64,000 nt of DNA from Sphingomonas sp. LY29 (GCF_035593985.1 NZ_CP141587.1:930001-994000), one strand, 5' to 3'; positions 25,962 to 35,421 are shown, numbered from the stretch's first letter. Numbers and translations: made by a program. The notes: generated from the letters alone by a model not told the origin.

Positions 25962-27110
25962 ATGGCCACCGCCCGTTTCGACCTGTTGATCCTCGGCGGC
26001 GGCCTGGCCGGAGGGCTGGCGGCGTTGGCGGTCACGGCAAGGCGGCCCGAGCTTCGCGTGGGGATCGTCGAAGCGGGCGAAACGCTGGGCGGCAATCACG
26101 TCTGGTCCTTTTTCGCCAGCGACCTCGTCCCAGCCGACCGCGAACTGATCGAGCCGTTGATCGTCCATCGCTGGGGCGGGTACGACGTCCACTTTCCGGC
26201 GCACCGGCGATCGATCGACGAGCCCTATCACTCGATGACCAGCGAACGGCTGGACGCGGTGGTTCGGGCGGCACTCCCGGCGGACTCGATCGTGCGCGGC
26301 GTGGTGGCCGAGGTCACTACCACTGTCGTCACGCTCGACGACGACCGGCGGATCGAAGCGGTGGCGGTGCTCGACACGCGCGGTGCGGGCGACTTGTCGG
26401 TGCTGTCATGTGGATGGCAGAAATTTGTCGGCCAGGTGCTGACCACCGACCAGCCGCACGGCATCGACCGCCCCACGGTGATGGATGCGACCGTCGACCA
26501 GGCCGAGGGCTATCGCTTCGTCTACGTGCTCCCGTTCGGGTTGAACGAATTGTTCGTCGAAGACACCTACTACAGCGACACGCCCGACCTCGACGTGGCG
26601 GCGTTGAGGTCGAGGATCGCCGACTACGCCTCCGCACGCGGATGGAAGATGAAGCCGACCAACCACGTCGAAACCGGCGTCCTTCCGGTCGTGATGAGCG
26701 GCAATTTCGACGATTATTGGCCCGCGTCCGACGGAGTCGCGCGCGGCGGGGTTCGGGCGGGACTGTTCCATCCGCTCACCAGCTATTCGCTGCCAGACGC
26801 AGTCCGCTTCGCGTCGTGGTTGTCGCGGGAGGCGCCGATCGACGGGCGACTGGCGAAGGCCACCCGCCAGCTTGCCCGGCGGTACTGGTCGCGCGGGTGG
26901 TTCGATCGCCTGCTCACCCGCATGTTGTTCAAGGCGGCGGCCCCGAGGGAACGCTATCGCATCCTCGAGCGCTTCTATCGCCTCCCCGCGCCGTTGATCG
27001 CCCGCTTCTATGCGGGCCGGTCGACCGTGGGCGATCGTATGCGCATCCTCGCGGGCAAGCCGCCCGTACCCATCCTGAAAGCCCTTCGCGCCATGATCGG
27101 ACAGCCATGA
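25962..27110 (+). CDS. crtY: Lycopene beta-cyclase
   Basis: A 382-residue FAD-dependent CrtY-type cyclase. The dinucleotide fold is FDLLILGGGLAGGLAALAV. Other family marks are GETLGGNHVWSFFASDL, FVYVLPFGLNELFVEDTYYS, and a C-terminal LERFYRLPAPLIARFYAGRS. It forms beta rings at both ends of lycopene to give beta-carotene. The stop overlaps the crtI start (ATGA), so crtY-crtI-crtB form one operon. Confidence 0.95.
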   Translation: MATARFDLLILGGGLAGGLAALAVTARRPELRVGIVEAGETLGGNHVWSFFASDLVPADRELIEPLIVHRWGGYDVHFPAHRRSIDEPYHSMTSERLDAVVRAALPADSIVRGVVAEVTTTVVTLDDDRRIEAVAVLDTRGAGDLSVLSCGWQKFVGQVLTTDQPHGIDRPTVMDATVDQAEGYRFVYVLPFGLNELFVEDTYYSDTPDLDVAALRSRIADYASARGWKMKPTNHVETGVLPVVMSGNFDDYWPASDGVARGGVRAGLFHPLTSYSLPDAVRFASWLSREAPIDGRLAKATRQLARRYWSRGWFDRLLTRMLFKAAAPRERYRILERFYRLPAPLIARFYAGRSTVGDRMRILAGKPPVPILKALRAMIGQP

Positions 27111-28573
27111 AGAATGCCATCGTTATCGGATCGGGCTTCGGCGGGCTCGCGCTTGCGATCCGGCTGCAGTCGGCCGGGATCCAGACCACCATCGTCGAGG
27201 CCCGCGACAAGCCGGGCGGGCGCGCCTATCACTGGGAACGCGACGGCCACATGTTCGACGCCGGCCCGACCGTCATCACCGACCCCGACTGCCTGAAATC
27301 GCTGTGGGCGCTGAGCGGCCAGGACATGGCGCGCGACGTCACGCTGGTCCCGGTCAGCCCCTTCTACGCGCTTGATTGGCCCGATGGCACGCGCTTCGAC
27401 TATTCGAACGACGACGAGAAATTGTTTGCTCAGATCGAGGCGCTCAATCCCGCCGACGTCGAGGGCTACAAGCGCTTCCTGGCTTACTCGGCGGGCGTGT
27501 TCGAGGAAGGCTATCTCAAGCTCGGCACCAAGGCGTTCGAAAGCTTCGGCGAAATGCTGAAGGCCGCGCCGGCGCTGGCCAAGTATCAGGCGTGGCGTTC
27601 GGTTTATTCGATCGTGTCAAAGTTTGTCGCCGAAGAACATTTGCGACAGGCATTGTCGTTCCACACGCTGCTGGTCGGCGGCAATCCGATGACCTGCTCG
27701 TCGATCTACGCGCTGATTCACAAGCTGGAGCGCGACGGCGGGGTATGGTTCGCGATGGGCGGCACCAACAAGCTGATCGCGGGCATGGTCGCACTGTTCG
27801 AGCGGATTGGCGGCGTCCTTCGCCTTAACGATCCTGCGGTCGCGATCGAAGTCGAGAATGGCAAGGCCAGGGCGGTGCGGACCAAGAGCGGCTGGCGCGG
27901 TGAGGCCGATGCTGTGGCCAGCAACGGCGACGTCGTCGCAAGCTATGGCCTGATCGAAGGCGACGCGCGCGGGCCGGCGCAGGTGAAGGCGCTTAAGCGC
28001 AAGCGCTACTCGCCGTCACTGTTCGTGCTTCACTTCGGGCTGGAAGGCACCTTCCCCGACATCCCGCACCACATGATCCTGTTCGGCCCGCGCTATCGCG
28101 AGCTGCTCGGCGACATCTACGATCGCGGCGTGGTCGCCGACGATCCCGCGCTTTACCTTCACCACCCGACCCGCACCGATCCGTCGATGGCGCCCGAGGG
28201 CTGCTCGACCTTCTACGCGCTCGCGCCCGTGCCGCACCTTGGCAAGGCCAAGGTCGATTGGGAAAAGGAAGGCGAGGCCTATGCCGACACGATCATCGAC
28301 ACGATCGCGGAGCGGCTGATCCCCGACATTCGCGGCCGGATCCGCACGCGCTTCCATTATGCGCCGAACGATTTCCAGTCGGACCTGTTCGCGCATCTCG
28401 GCAGCGCCTTCAGCCTGGAGCCGGTGCTGTGGCAGTCGGCGTGGTTCCGCACGCACAATCGGGACGACAAGATCTCCAACCTCTACTTCGTCGGCGCGGG
28501 CACGCATCCGGGCGCCGGCATCCCCGGCGTCGTGGGATCGGCGGAGGCGACCGCGGGACTGATGCTGGCGTGA
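27107..28573 (+). CDS. crtI: Phytoene desaturase
   Basis: A 488-residue CrtI. It begins MKNAIVIGSGFGGLALAIRL (FAD-binding), with VEARDKPGGRAY. The carotenoid desaturase C-terminal signature reads NLYFVGAGTHPGAGIPGVVG. The enzyme introduces four double bases of conjugation in phytoene to give lycopene. It is coupled to crtY before and crtB after by overlapping codons. Length and motifs are normal. Confidence 0.96.
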   Translation: MKNAIVIGSGFGGLALAIRLQSAGIQTTIVEARDKPGGRAYHWERDGHMFDAGPTVITDPDCLKSLWALSGQDMARDVTLVPVSPFYALDWPDGTRFDYSNDDEKLFAQIEALNPADVEGYKRFLAYSAGVFEEGYLKLGTKAFESFGEMLKAAPALAKYQAWRSVYSIVSKFVAEEHLRQALSFHTLLVGGNPMTCSSIYALIHKLERDGGVWFAMGGTNKLIAGMVALFERIGGVLRLNDPAVAIEVENGKARAVRTKSGWRGEADAVASNGDVVASYGLIEGDARGPAQVKALKRKRYSPSLFVLHFGLEGTFPDIPHHMILFGPRYRELLGDIYDRGVVADDPALYLHHPTRTDPSMAPEGCSTFYALAPVPHLGKAKVDWEKEGEAYADTIIDTIAERLIPDIRGRIRTRFHYAPNDFQSDLFAHLGSAFSLEPVLWQSAWFRTHNRDDKISNLYFVGAGTHPGAGIPGVVGSAEATAGLMLA

Positions 28574-29463
28574 ACGAGGAGCGGGCCAACCTCGTCGAGG
28601 CGGCGGGCAAGACAATTGCGGTGGGATCGAAGAGCTTCCGCTTCGCCAGCCAGATCTTCGACCTGCCGACGCGTGAGCGGAGTTGGCTACTCTACGCCTG
28701 GTGCCGTGCCTGCGACGACATCACCGATGGCCAGACGCTGGGCCACGACGCCAAGGCGCCAGACAATCCCGCCGAGCGGATCGCCTTCCTGCGCGACCGC
28801 ACCGACACGGCGCTGGCGGGCAAGCCGACTGGGCTGGTCCCGTTCGACGCGCTGGCGACGGTCGCGGCGGAGTGCGCGATCCCTGCCAACCTGCCGCACG
28901 ATCACCTTGCCGGCTTCGCGCGGGACTCGGTCGGCTGGTCCCCGACGACCGAAGAGGATTTGCTGTCCTATTGCTACCAGGTCGCGGGCGCGGTCGGGGT
29001 GATGATGGGGCATGTCATGGGCGTCGATTCCGGGGACCGCGACACGCTCGACCGCGCATCGGACCTCGGCATCGCCTTCCAGCTGGCGAACATCGCGCGC
29101 GACCTTGCCGACGATGCGGAGGTGGGACGCAACTACATCCCGACCGAGTGGAAGCTCGACCCCGCCAAGGCCGCCGATCGTCCCGAGATCGCACGGCGGC
29201 TGGCGGATTTGGCGGAGCGGTATCGCCGATCGAGCAAGGTCGGCGCGGCGCGGCTTCCGTTCCGAAGCCGCTGGGCGGTGCTGAGCGCGGCCGGGATCTA
29301 TGGCGAAGTCGCAACGCGCGCGGTCGCGCTTGGCCCCCGCGCCTGGGACAAGCGGCTGAGCATTTCGAAGGCGGAAAAGTTCGCGCTGGTGATCGAGGCG
29401 TTTGGCGAGGCGCTGATGCCCGCGCCGAAGGTCAGCCGCGAAGGGCTGTGGACTCGCCCGTAG
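28570..29463 (+). CDS. crtB: Phytoene synthase
   Basis: A 297-residue squalene/phytoene synthase family member starting at a GTG that overlaps the crtI stop. The aspartate-rich region AWCRACDDITDG and the second motif LANIARDLADDAEVGRNYIP bind Mg-diphosphate. It condenses two GGPP molecules into phytoene. The 3' end overlaps the convergent crtZ by 32 bases. The GGPP synthase gene (crtE) is not in this window. Confidence 0.95.
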   Translation: MNEERANLVEAAGKTIAVGSKSFRFASQIFDLPTRERSWLLYAWCRACDDITDGQTLGHDAKAPDNPAERIAFLRDRTDTALAGKPTGLVPFDALATVAAECAIPANLPHDHLAGFARDSVGWSPTTEEDLLSYCYQVAGAVGVMMGHVMGVDSGDRDTLDRASDLGIAFQLANIARDLADDAEVGRNYIPTEWKLDPAKAADRPEIARRLADLAERYRRSSKVGAARLPFRSRWAVLSAAGIYGEVATRAVALGPRAWDKRLSISKAEKFALVIEAFGEALMPAPKVSREGLWTRP

Positions 29464-29962
29464 ACGCCCGCGGCGCCCTGACCCGCGCTTCATCGTTGGT
29501 TGCAAGTTCGGCCTTCAGCGCCTCGATCGTCGGGGCGTAGAGAAAGCCGAAGCTGACGGTGCCTTCGCGGCTTTCCACGATATGGTGCATCCGGTGCGCC
29601 TGGACGATCCGCTTGAAGTACGTCGAGCGGGGAACGACGCGATGCTCGACGCGGCGGTGGACGATGACGTCGTGGAAGCCGAAGTAGATCGCGCCATAGG
29701 CGGCGATGCCCGCTCCGACCCATGCGGCCCAATCGCCCCAGCCGCCCTGCACGCCGCCATAGAGCAACGCGATCGACGGAAGCGCGAAGATGACGCCGTA
29801 GAGGTCGTTGAGCTCGAAACGGCCGGTCCGCGGCCGGTGATGGCTCTTGTGAAGCACCCAGCCGAGGCGCCCGTGCATCACCCAGCGATGCATGACGTAA
29901 GCGAAGCCTTCCATGAAGGCGACGGTGCCGACGAGCAGCAAGAGACCCGAAATCAACGACAT
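29432..29962 (-). CDS. crtZ: Beta-carotene hydroxylase
   Basis: A 176-residue di-iron hydroxylase. The histidine motifs are AYVMHRWVMHG, HKSHHRP, FHDVIVHRR and AHRMHHIVES, the CrtZ pattern, with membrane segments near residues 5-20 and 60-95. It adds 3-hydroxyl groups to beta-carotene, giving zeaxanthin. It is convergent with crtB, so it has its own promoter upstream near 29970. The C-terminus (ARVRAPRASTGESTALRG) is a low-complexity tail. Confidence 0.93.
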   Translation of the reverse strand: MSLISGLLLLVGTVAFMEGFAYVMHRWVMHGRLGWVLHKSHHRPRTGRFELNDLYGVIFALPSIALLYGGVQGGWGDWAAWVGAGIAAYGAIYFGFHDVIVHRRVEHRVVPRSTYFKRIVQAHRMHHIVESREGTVSFGFLYAPTIEALKAELATNDEARVRAPRASTGESTALRG

Positions 29963-29981
29963 GGCGGAGCCATTACACCTA

Positions 29982-30278
29982 TTACGCGGGCTTGTCGGCG
30001 ATAAAGCTCATCAGCTGCGCCAGCGTCGCTTCCATCTGGTCCTGCATCTGGCTGATCAGCTCGTTCTCGCGCATGTTCTCGTGGTCAAGCGGCTTGGAAT
30101 AGCTGTCCGAAAAGGCCTGCAGGTCCTCGGCGTCGAAAATGCCCTTGGCGACGAGCTTGGCGAGAATCACGAGCAGGCCGTTGGTGTTGGCGATATTCCC
30201 CGCGACCAGCGCCTCGTCGACCATCGACATCGTCGACTCGACCTCGTCCTCTTCCGTATCCTCGATGATGTCGTTCAT
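29982..30278 (-). CDS. Hypothetical acidic protein, 98 residues
   Basis: From the ATG at 30278 the protein reads MNDIIEDTEEDEVESTMSMV and continues as a helical, acidic, soluble sequence ending QMEATLAQLMSFIADKPA. No family is recognised. The start overlaps the stop of the upstream DNA glycosylase (ATGA), so it is the second gene of that transcript. The repeated E/D/M/Q content suggests an alpha-helical bundle. It could be a small regulatory or assembly protein, but nothing shows this. Confidence 0.65.
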   Translation of the reverse strand: MNDIIEDTEEDEVESTMSMVDEALVAGNIANTNGLLVILAKLVAKGIFDAEDLQAFSDSYSKPLDHENMRENELISQMQDQMEATLAQLMSFIADKPA

Positions 30279-30799
30279 CGGCCCAATGTGGCATCTTCGC
30301 GAGCGAGTGCAAGGCGGCCGAGCGTCCGCCATGCGTCGGCCTTGATAGCGTAGTTGAGCGTGTAGGCCGGACTCGACGACGGCAAGTCGATCAGCTCAAT
30401 GGCCTCGAGGGCGCCCAGCGCACGCCGCCCGATCCTCGCGGCGGTCTTGCCGTTGAAGGCGATCGCCGCGAGGCGCGGATGAGTCGTGACATAATCGATC
30501 AGCGGGTTGGCCCGAACGTCTCTCATCGCGCCGTCGAGACTGCCGGTCCGCCGAGCCTCCCCAACCACGTCCCATAGCGCGATGCCGCGAGCGCTTAGCC
30601 GGTCGAGGCGATCGTGATAGTCGGCCTGAGCGAGCGGTTCGCCGATGGCATCGCCTAGGAGGCGCCAGAACTGATTTTGCGGATGGGCGTAGTAACGCTG
30701 CGCGCCGAGCGACGCCTCCCCCGGCAGGCTGCCGAGTATCAGCAGCACCGCATCTGTCGACCCGACCGGCGCCATCGACTGCTTGAGCGCGGAATCCAT
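30275..30799 (-). CDS. Uracil-DNA glycosylase superfamily, DNA-deoxyinosine glycosylase type
   Basis: About 174 residues from the ATG at 30799 (an earlier ATG at 30835 would add 12). The opening LLILGSLPGEASLGAQRYYAHPQNQFWRLL and the later LPSSSPAYTL match the family-6 (hypoxanthine-DNA glycosylase) branch of the UDG superfamily, which removes deaminated bases from DNA. The role is base-excision repair. It is the first gene of a two-gene unit with the 98-residue protein. Confidence 0.82.
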   Translation of the reverse strand: MDSALKQSMAPVGSTDAVLLILGSLPGEASLGAQRYYAHPQNQFWRLLGDAIGEPLAQADYHDRLDRLSARGIALWDVVGEARRTGSLDGAMRDVRANPLIDYVTTHPRLAAIAFNGKTAARIGRRALGALEAIELIDLPSSSPAYTLNYAIKADAWRTLGRLALAREDATLGR

Positions 30800-30870
30800 C
30801 CGTCCGACATAGCGGCAAGGCTTCCGCGCGGCCATTGCCCCGACCCCGTCGCAGCCGCTAAGTCGCGGCG

Positions 30871-32025
30871 ATGGAGCCCGCCGACCTGCGCATCGCCCTC
30901 TTTTCGGGCAATTATAATTACGTTCGCGACGGGGCGAATCAGGCGCTCAATCGCCTGGTGGGATACCTGCTTCGGCGCGGCGCGCAGGTGCGGGTTTATT
31001 CCCCGGTGGTCGAGGATCCGGCGTTTCCGCCGACCGGCGACCTGGTCAACGTGCCGTCGATCGCGATCCCGGGGCGCAAGGAATATCGCCTGCCGATCGC
31101 GCTGCCCGCATCGGTGAAGGCCGACCTGGCCGCGTTCGACCCCAATGTCATCCATATCGCCAGCCCCGACATCGTCGCCCATCGCGCGGTCAGTTGGGCA
31201 CGGCGGCGAAATGTCCCGGCGGTGGCGTCGGTCCACACGCGGTTCGACACCTATCTTCAATATTATCATCTCGCGATGCTCGAGCCGGTGGTGCGCGGAC
31301 TTCTTCGCCGCCTTTACCAGCGCTGCGACGCGATCGTCGCCCCGGCGCTGTCGACCGCGTCGATCCTTCGTGCGCAACGGATGAACAAGGATATCTCGAT
31401 CTGGGCACGCGGCGTCGATCGCAGCCAGTTCAATCCGAAGCGGCGCAGCATGGAATGGCGCCGCGAAATGGGGCTCGCCGACGACGACTTCGTCATCGGC
31501 TACCTTGGCCGGGTCGTCATGGAAAAAGGACTCGATGTGTTCGCCGACGCGATCCGCGCCGCGCGCGAGGCGGGGATCGAGCACCGTGTCCTCGTCATCG
31601 GCGAGGGCCCCGCGCGCGAATGGTTCGCGGCGCAACTGCCAGAGGATACGGTCTTCACCGGCGAACTGGCGGGGAACGAGCTGGCGCGGGCGCTGGCGTC
31701 GACCGACCTGTTCCTCAACCCCTCGATCACCGAGTCCTTCGGTAATGTCACGCTGGAGGCAATGGCGTGCGGGCTTCCCGTGATCGCGGCATCGGCGTCG
31801 GGCGCGACCAACCTCGTCCGCCACAAGCAGACCGGGATGCTGGTTACCCCTCAGGACACCGAAAGCTTCGTCGAGGCGATTGCCGCCTATCGCGACCCCG
31901 CGCTTCGGGCGAAGCACGGACGCGCGGGCCTGGCCTTCGCCAAGACGATGGACTGGGACGAGATCAACGCCGCGGTGCTTCGCGTCTATACGCGGGTCAT
32001 CGCGCGGCGCCGGCCCCGCCCGTAG
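30871..32025 (+). CDS. GT4-family glycosyltransferase
   Basis: A 384-residue GT-B enzyme. N-terminal domain: LRIALFSGNYNYVRDGANQA, with a typical ASVHTRFDTYLQYYH region. C-terminal donor-binding domain: IGYLGRVVMEKGLDVFADAI, VLVIGEGPAREWF and NPSITESFGNVTLEAMACGL. The overall pattern resembles alpha-mannosyl or glucuronosyl/galactosyl transferases that act on lipid acceptors. In sphingomonads a role in glycosphingolipid or other glycolipid synthesis is possible, but donor and acceptor are unknown. Confidence 0.85.
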   Translation: MEPADLRIALFSGNYNYVRDGANQALNRLVGYLLRRGAQVRVYSPVVEDPAFPPTGDLVNVPSIAIPGRKEYRLPIALPASVKADLAAFDPNVIHIASPDIVAHRAVSWARRRNVPAVASVHTRFDTYLQYYHLAMLEPVVRGLLRRLYQRCDAIVAPALSTASILRAQRMNKDISIWARGVDRSQFNPKRRSMEWRREMGLADDDFVIGYLGRVVMEKGLDVFADAIRAAREAGIEHRVLVIGEGPAREWFAAQLPEDTVFTGELAGNELARALASTDLFLNPSITESFGNVTLEAMACGLPVIAASASGATNLVRHKQTGMLVTPQDTESFVEAIAAYRDPALRAKHGRAGLAFAKTMDWDEINAAVLRVYTRVIARRRPRP

Positions 32026-32029
32026 CCGC

Positions 32030-32680
32030 TTACTTCACGCGCTCGATCCGCCGGGCGGCGTCGTCGAGGATCTCGGTGATCTCGTGGACCAGCGCCTCGT
32101 CGAAGCCGCTCTGTTGCACGCGGTGGCGCAGCGCATTCATCAAATTGCCGATGGCCCGACCGATCGGCGGGTGATTGCCCGCCTCCCGCGACGGCTTGAC
32201 CTCGTCGAGCCGCTCGAACAGCGCGTCGACCTCATCGCTATTCTCGTCGAGATGCGCCTTGCCTTCGTCGGTGACCGCGAATGCCTTGCGCGATCCTTCG
32301 GCCGCCTGCTCCTCGATCAGCCCCATGTCGGTCAGCATGGTCAGCGTTGGATAGACCACGCCCGGACTGGGCGCATAATCGCCGCCGGTTAGTTCCTCGA
32401 TCGCCTTGATCAGGTCGTAGCCGTGGCGTGGTTCGTCGGCGATCAGCTTGAGCAGGACGAGGCGAAGCTCGCCCGATCCGAACATCCGCTTACGGCCGCG
32501 CGGGCCACGTGGACCGCCCCCGCCACCGCGAAAGCCGCGATCGCCGCGATCGCCGGGCATGTCGCCGAAGTCAAAGTGGAAGCCGCCGGGTCCGAAGTTC
32601 ATGCCGAACCCCCGCCGTCCGCCGAAGACGAAGCGAGCACCACGCTCACGCGGACCGCATCCATGTTCATGTCTAAGCAT
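32030..32680 (-). CDS. PadR-family transcriptional regulator with Gly/Arg-rich N-terminus
   Basis: A 216-residue protein from the ATG at 32680, which follows a strong GGAAGG site. Residues ~1-65 are low complexity (FGMNFGPGGFHFDFGDMPGD, then FRGGGGGPRGPRGRKRMFGS). The PadR winged helix follows: ELRLVLLKLIADEPRHGYDL, GDYAPSPGVVYPTLTMLTDM and GSRKAFAVTDEGKAHLDEN. The C-terminus is helical. The AAGATATATCTT palindrome upstream suggests autoregulation. Ligand and targets are unknown. It is convergent with the glycosyltransferase, whose stop lies four bases away. Confidence 0.88.
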   Translation of the reverse strand: MLRHEHGCGPRERGARFVFGGRRGFGMNFGPGGFHFDFGDMPGDRGDRGFRGGGGGPRGPRGRKRMFGSGELRLVLLKLIADEPRHGYDLIKAIEELTGGDYAPSPGVVYPTLTMLTDMGLIEEQAAEGSRKAFAVTDEGKAHLDENSDEVDALFERLDEVKPSREAGNHPPIGRAIGNLMNALRHRVQQSGFDEALVHEITEILDDAARRIERVK

Positions 32681-32704
32681 CTTAATTCCTTCCAAGATGC
32701 GTCT

Positions 32705-32716
32705 AAGATATATCTT
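32705..32716. promoter_or_regulatory. Palindrome AAGATATATCTT, candidate PadR operator
   Basis: A perfect 12-bp palindrome, AAGATATATCTT, lies 25 bases upstream of the PadR gene start in AT-rich sequence that stands out from its surroundings. It is between the PadR and rarA starts. A PadR dimer would fit such a site. It could regulate either divergent gene. Confidence 0.55.
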
Positions 32717-32779
32717 CGATAGGTCTTCGACAAGGGACGTCGTGGAAATTTTTGGGAGGCCCCCTATGTCGGGTCTCGC

Positions 32780-34099
32780 ATGGCCGACCTGTTCCTCTCC
32801 GACGCTCCCAACGACACCGCCACCGATCCCGCTGCGCCGCTCGCCGACCGTCTGCGTCCCGCTTCGCTTGCCGACGTCGTCGGGCAAGATCATGTCACCG
32901 GCCCGGAAGGCGCGATCGGGCGAATGGTCGAGGCGGGCAAATTGTCGTCGATCATCCTGTGGGGCCCACCGGGCACGGGCAAGACAAGCATTGCGCGGTT
33001 GCTCGCCGACGCGGTCGGATTGCGCTTCGTGTCGCTCTCCGCCGTCTTCTCGGGCGTGGCAGACCTGAAAAAGGTCTTCGCCGAAGCGAAGGTCGCCGCG
33101 CGCGCGGGCCAGCGCACCTTACTATTCGTGGACGAAATCCACCGTTTCAATCGCGCGCAGCAGGACGGCTTCCTGCCGTTCGTCGAGGACGGGACGATCA
33201 CGCTGGTCGGTGCGACGACCGAGAACCCCAGCTTCGAGCTTAACGCCGCGCTCTTGTCCCGCTGCCAGGTGCTGATCCTCCAGCGGCTCGACCGCGAAGC
33301 GCTCGGCCAGTTGCTCGACCGCGCCGAAGCAGAGATGGGCCGCCCGTTGCCGGTAACCGACGAGGCGCGTGATGCGCTGCTCGCGAGTGCCGACGGTGAC
33401 GGGCGCTTCCTGCTCAACCAGGTCGAGACCTTATTCGATGTCGGATTGGAAGCCCCGCTCGATTCCGCCGGGCTCGCCTCGTTCCTGCAGCGCCGCGTCG
33501 CGGTCTACGACAAGGACCGCGAGGGGCATTACAACCTGATCTCGGCGCTGCATAAGTCGATCCGCGGGTCCGACCCGCAGGCAGCGCTTTACTATATGGC
33601 GCGGATGCTGGTTGCCGGGGAAGAACCGTTGTTCGTGCTTCGCCGGCTCGTCCGCGCAGCAGTCGAGGATGTCGGTCTCGCCGATCCGCAGGCCCTCGTG
33701 CAATGCCTTGCCGCCAAGGATGCCTACGATTTCCTCGGGTCGCCCGAAGGCGAACTGGCGATCGTTCAGGCGTGCCTGTACCTCGCCACCGCGCCCAAAT
33801 CGAACGCGACCTACACCGCGATGAAGTCGTCGTGGCGATCGGCCAAGGAAACCGGGTCGCTGATGCCGCCGATGAACATCGTCAACGCGCCGACGCGGCT
33901 GATGAAGGACGCGGGCTATGGCAAGGGCTATGCCTATGATCATGATGCCGAGGACGGCTTTTCGGGCGCCAATTACTGGCCCGACGAAATGACTCCGCAG
34001 GATTATTATCGGCCGACCCCACGCGGTTTCGAGGCGAAGATCGCGGAGCGGCTTGCGTTCTGGGCGCAAAAGCGGAGAGAGTTGCGCGACGACATTTAA
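32780..34099 (+). CDS. rarA: Replication-associated recombination protein A
   Basis: A 439-residue AAA+ protein of the RarA/MgsA/WRNIP1 family. Walker A is LWGPPGTGKTSIARL and Walker B is LLFVDEIHRFNRAQQD. ATTENPSFELNAALLSRCQV carries sensor 1 and the arginine-finger region. The C-terminal tetramerisation part includes IRGSDPQAALYYMARMLVAG and NAPTRLMKDAGYGKGYAYDH. RarA acts at stalled replication forks. Length and domain order are normal. It is followed 17 bases later by the mechanosensitive-channel-like gene. Confidence 0.95.
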   Translation: MADLFLSDAPNDTATDPAAPLADRLRPASLADVVGQDHVTGPEGAIGRMVEAGKLSSIILWGPPGTGKTSIARLLADAVGLRFVSLSAVFSGVADLKKVFAEAKVAARAGQRTLLFVDEIHRFNRAQQDGFLPFVEDGTITLVGATTENPSFELNAALLSRCQVLILQRLDREALGQLLDRAEAEMGRPLPVTDEARDALLASADGDGRFLLNQVETLFDVGLEAPLDSAGLASFLQRRVAVYDKDREGHYNLISALHKSIRGSDPQAALYYMARMLVAGEEPLFVLRRLVRAAVEDVGLADPQALVQCLAAKDAYDFLGSPEGELAIVQACLYLATAPKSNATYTAMKSSWRSAKETGSLMPPMNIVNAPTRLMKDAGYGKGYAYDHDAEDGFSGANYWPDEMTPQDYYRPTPRGFEAKIAERLAFWAQKRRELRDDI

Positions 34100-34116
34100 G
34101 CGACGCGAGGAACGCC

Positions 34117-35421
34117 ATGTACCAGACCACCGAGCCCGCCGTGTACTGGCAACAGCAACTCGTCGAATGGGGTCCCAAGGTCCTGTTCGCGATCCTGATC
34201 CTCGTCGCGACGCATTTCATCGCCAAGGCGGTTCAGTGGGGCCTTGCCAAGCTGGTCGATCGGATGCCCGTCCTGAAGCGGCATCCCGGCACCGGCGGCG
34301 ACAGCATCGGCACCGAGCTTGGCCGCCTTGCCTATTGGCTGGTTTGGCTGGTCGGCCTGATCGCGGCGCTCCAGCCGCTCGGCCTGTCGGGCGTGCTGAC
34401 CCCGGTCACCAGCCTGACCAACGAAGTATTCGCCTTCCTGCCCCGCCTGCTGGGCGCAGGGCTGTTCTTCTTCGCCGGCCTGATCCTTGCCCGCGTCGTT
34501 CGCCACATCGTCGAGGCGGCGCTGGGCGCACTCAACCTCGAACGGCTCGCGGGTCGCGCGGGGCTGAAGCTGGGCGATTCCCCGGTCGCGGTCGACACGA
34601 CCGGCGTTGCCAGCGAAGGCGCCGCGCCGGCGCGAAGCTCGATCGCGCGTGCGGTCGGCGTGACCGTCAGCGCCACGATCATCATCTTCGCCGCCATCGG
34701 CGCGCTGCAGATCCTCCAGATTTCGGCGATTTCCGATCCGGCGACGGCAATGCTTCAATCGATTGCGCTCGCCATTCCGCGCGTGCTTGCCGCGCTGGTG
34801 TGGCTGGCGATCGCCTTTCTGATCGGCCGCTGGGTCAAGACGCTGATCGAGACCGTCCTTCCCAGCCTTGGCTTCGACAATAGCGTCCGCGCGCTCGGCA
34901 TCATGCCCGCCAGCGCCAACCCGTCGCGCCTGGTCGGCGCGGTCGCGATGACCGCGATCCTGCTGGCGGCAGCGATCGAGGCGGCGCGGCAGCTTGGCGG
35001 CGATACGCTCGCGGCGCTGCTGTTCCAGATCACCGAGCTTGGCGGCAAGGTCATCTTCGGCACGGTCATCATCGTCGTCGGCCTGTTCCTGGCGCGCATC
35101 CTCGCGGGTCTGGTCGGATCGTCGACCGGTGAGGGCAATTACGCCGGCACGATCGTCAAATACGCAATCGTCGCGCTGTTCACCGCGATCGGGCTAACCT
35201 TCATGGGGCTGGCCGACCTGATCGTGCAGATGGCGTTCGGCCTGATCCTGGGCAGCGCCGCCATCGCCACCGCGATTGCCTTCGGGCTCGGCGGGCGCGA
35301 ATTCGCGGCGCGGCTGCTCGACGACTGGTATCGCGGTGCGGGCCCGGTCGCCCCGCCGCCCCCGCCGAGGCTGAAGCGCGCGGTCCCGCCGACCGACGAC
35401 AGCCAGCCGCCGCTGGTGTGA
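34117..35421 (+). CDS. Mechanosensitive-channel-like membrane protein (conserved TM-helix repeats)
   Basis: A 434-residue protein with about ten hydrophobic segments in repeat-like pairs. Repeated patterns such as FLPRLLGAGLFFFAGLILAR, AIPRVLAALVWLAIAFLIGR and LGGKVIFGTVIIVVGLFLAR are the conserved TM-helix repeat (PF05552) typical of CmpX-like channels. The last repeat ends AIAFGLGGREFAARLLDDWY, similar to the MscS pore region, but no full MscS beta domain follows. The C-terminus is Pro-rich. Its stop overlaps the DUF429 start (GTGA). Confidence 0.82.
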   Translation: MYQTTEPAVYWQQQLVEWGPKVLFAILILVATHFIAKAVQWGLAKLVDRMPVLKRHPGTGGDSIGTELGRLAYWLVWLVGLIAALQPLGLSGVLTPVTSLTNEVFAFLPRLLGAGLFFFAGLILARVVRHIVEAALGALNLERLAGRAGLKLGDSPVAVDTTGVASEGAAPARSSIARAVGVTVSATIIIFAAIGALQILQISAISDPATAMLQSIALAIPRVLAALVWLAIAFLIGRWVKTLIETVLPSLGFDNSVRALGIMPASANPSRLVGAVAMTAILLAAAIEAARQLGGDTLAALLFQITELGGKVIFGTVIIVVGLFLARILAGLVGSSTGEGNYAGTIVKYAIVALFTAIGLTFMGLADLIVQMAFGLILGSAAIATAIAFGLGGREFAARLLDDWYRGAGPVAPPPPPRLKRAVPPTDDSQPPLV

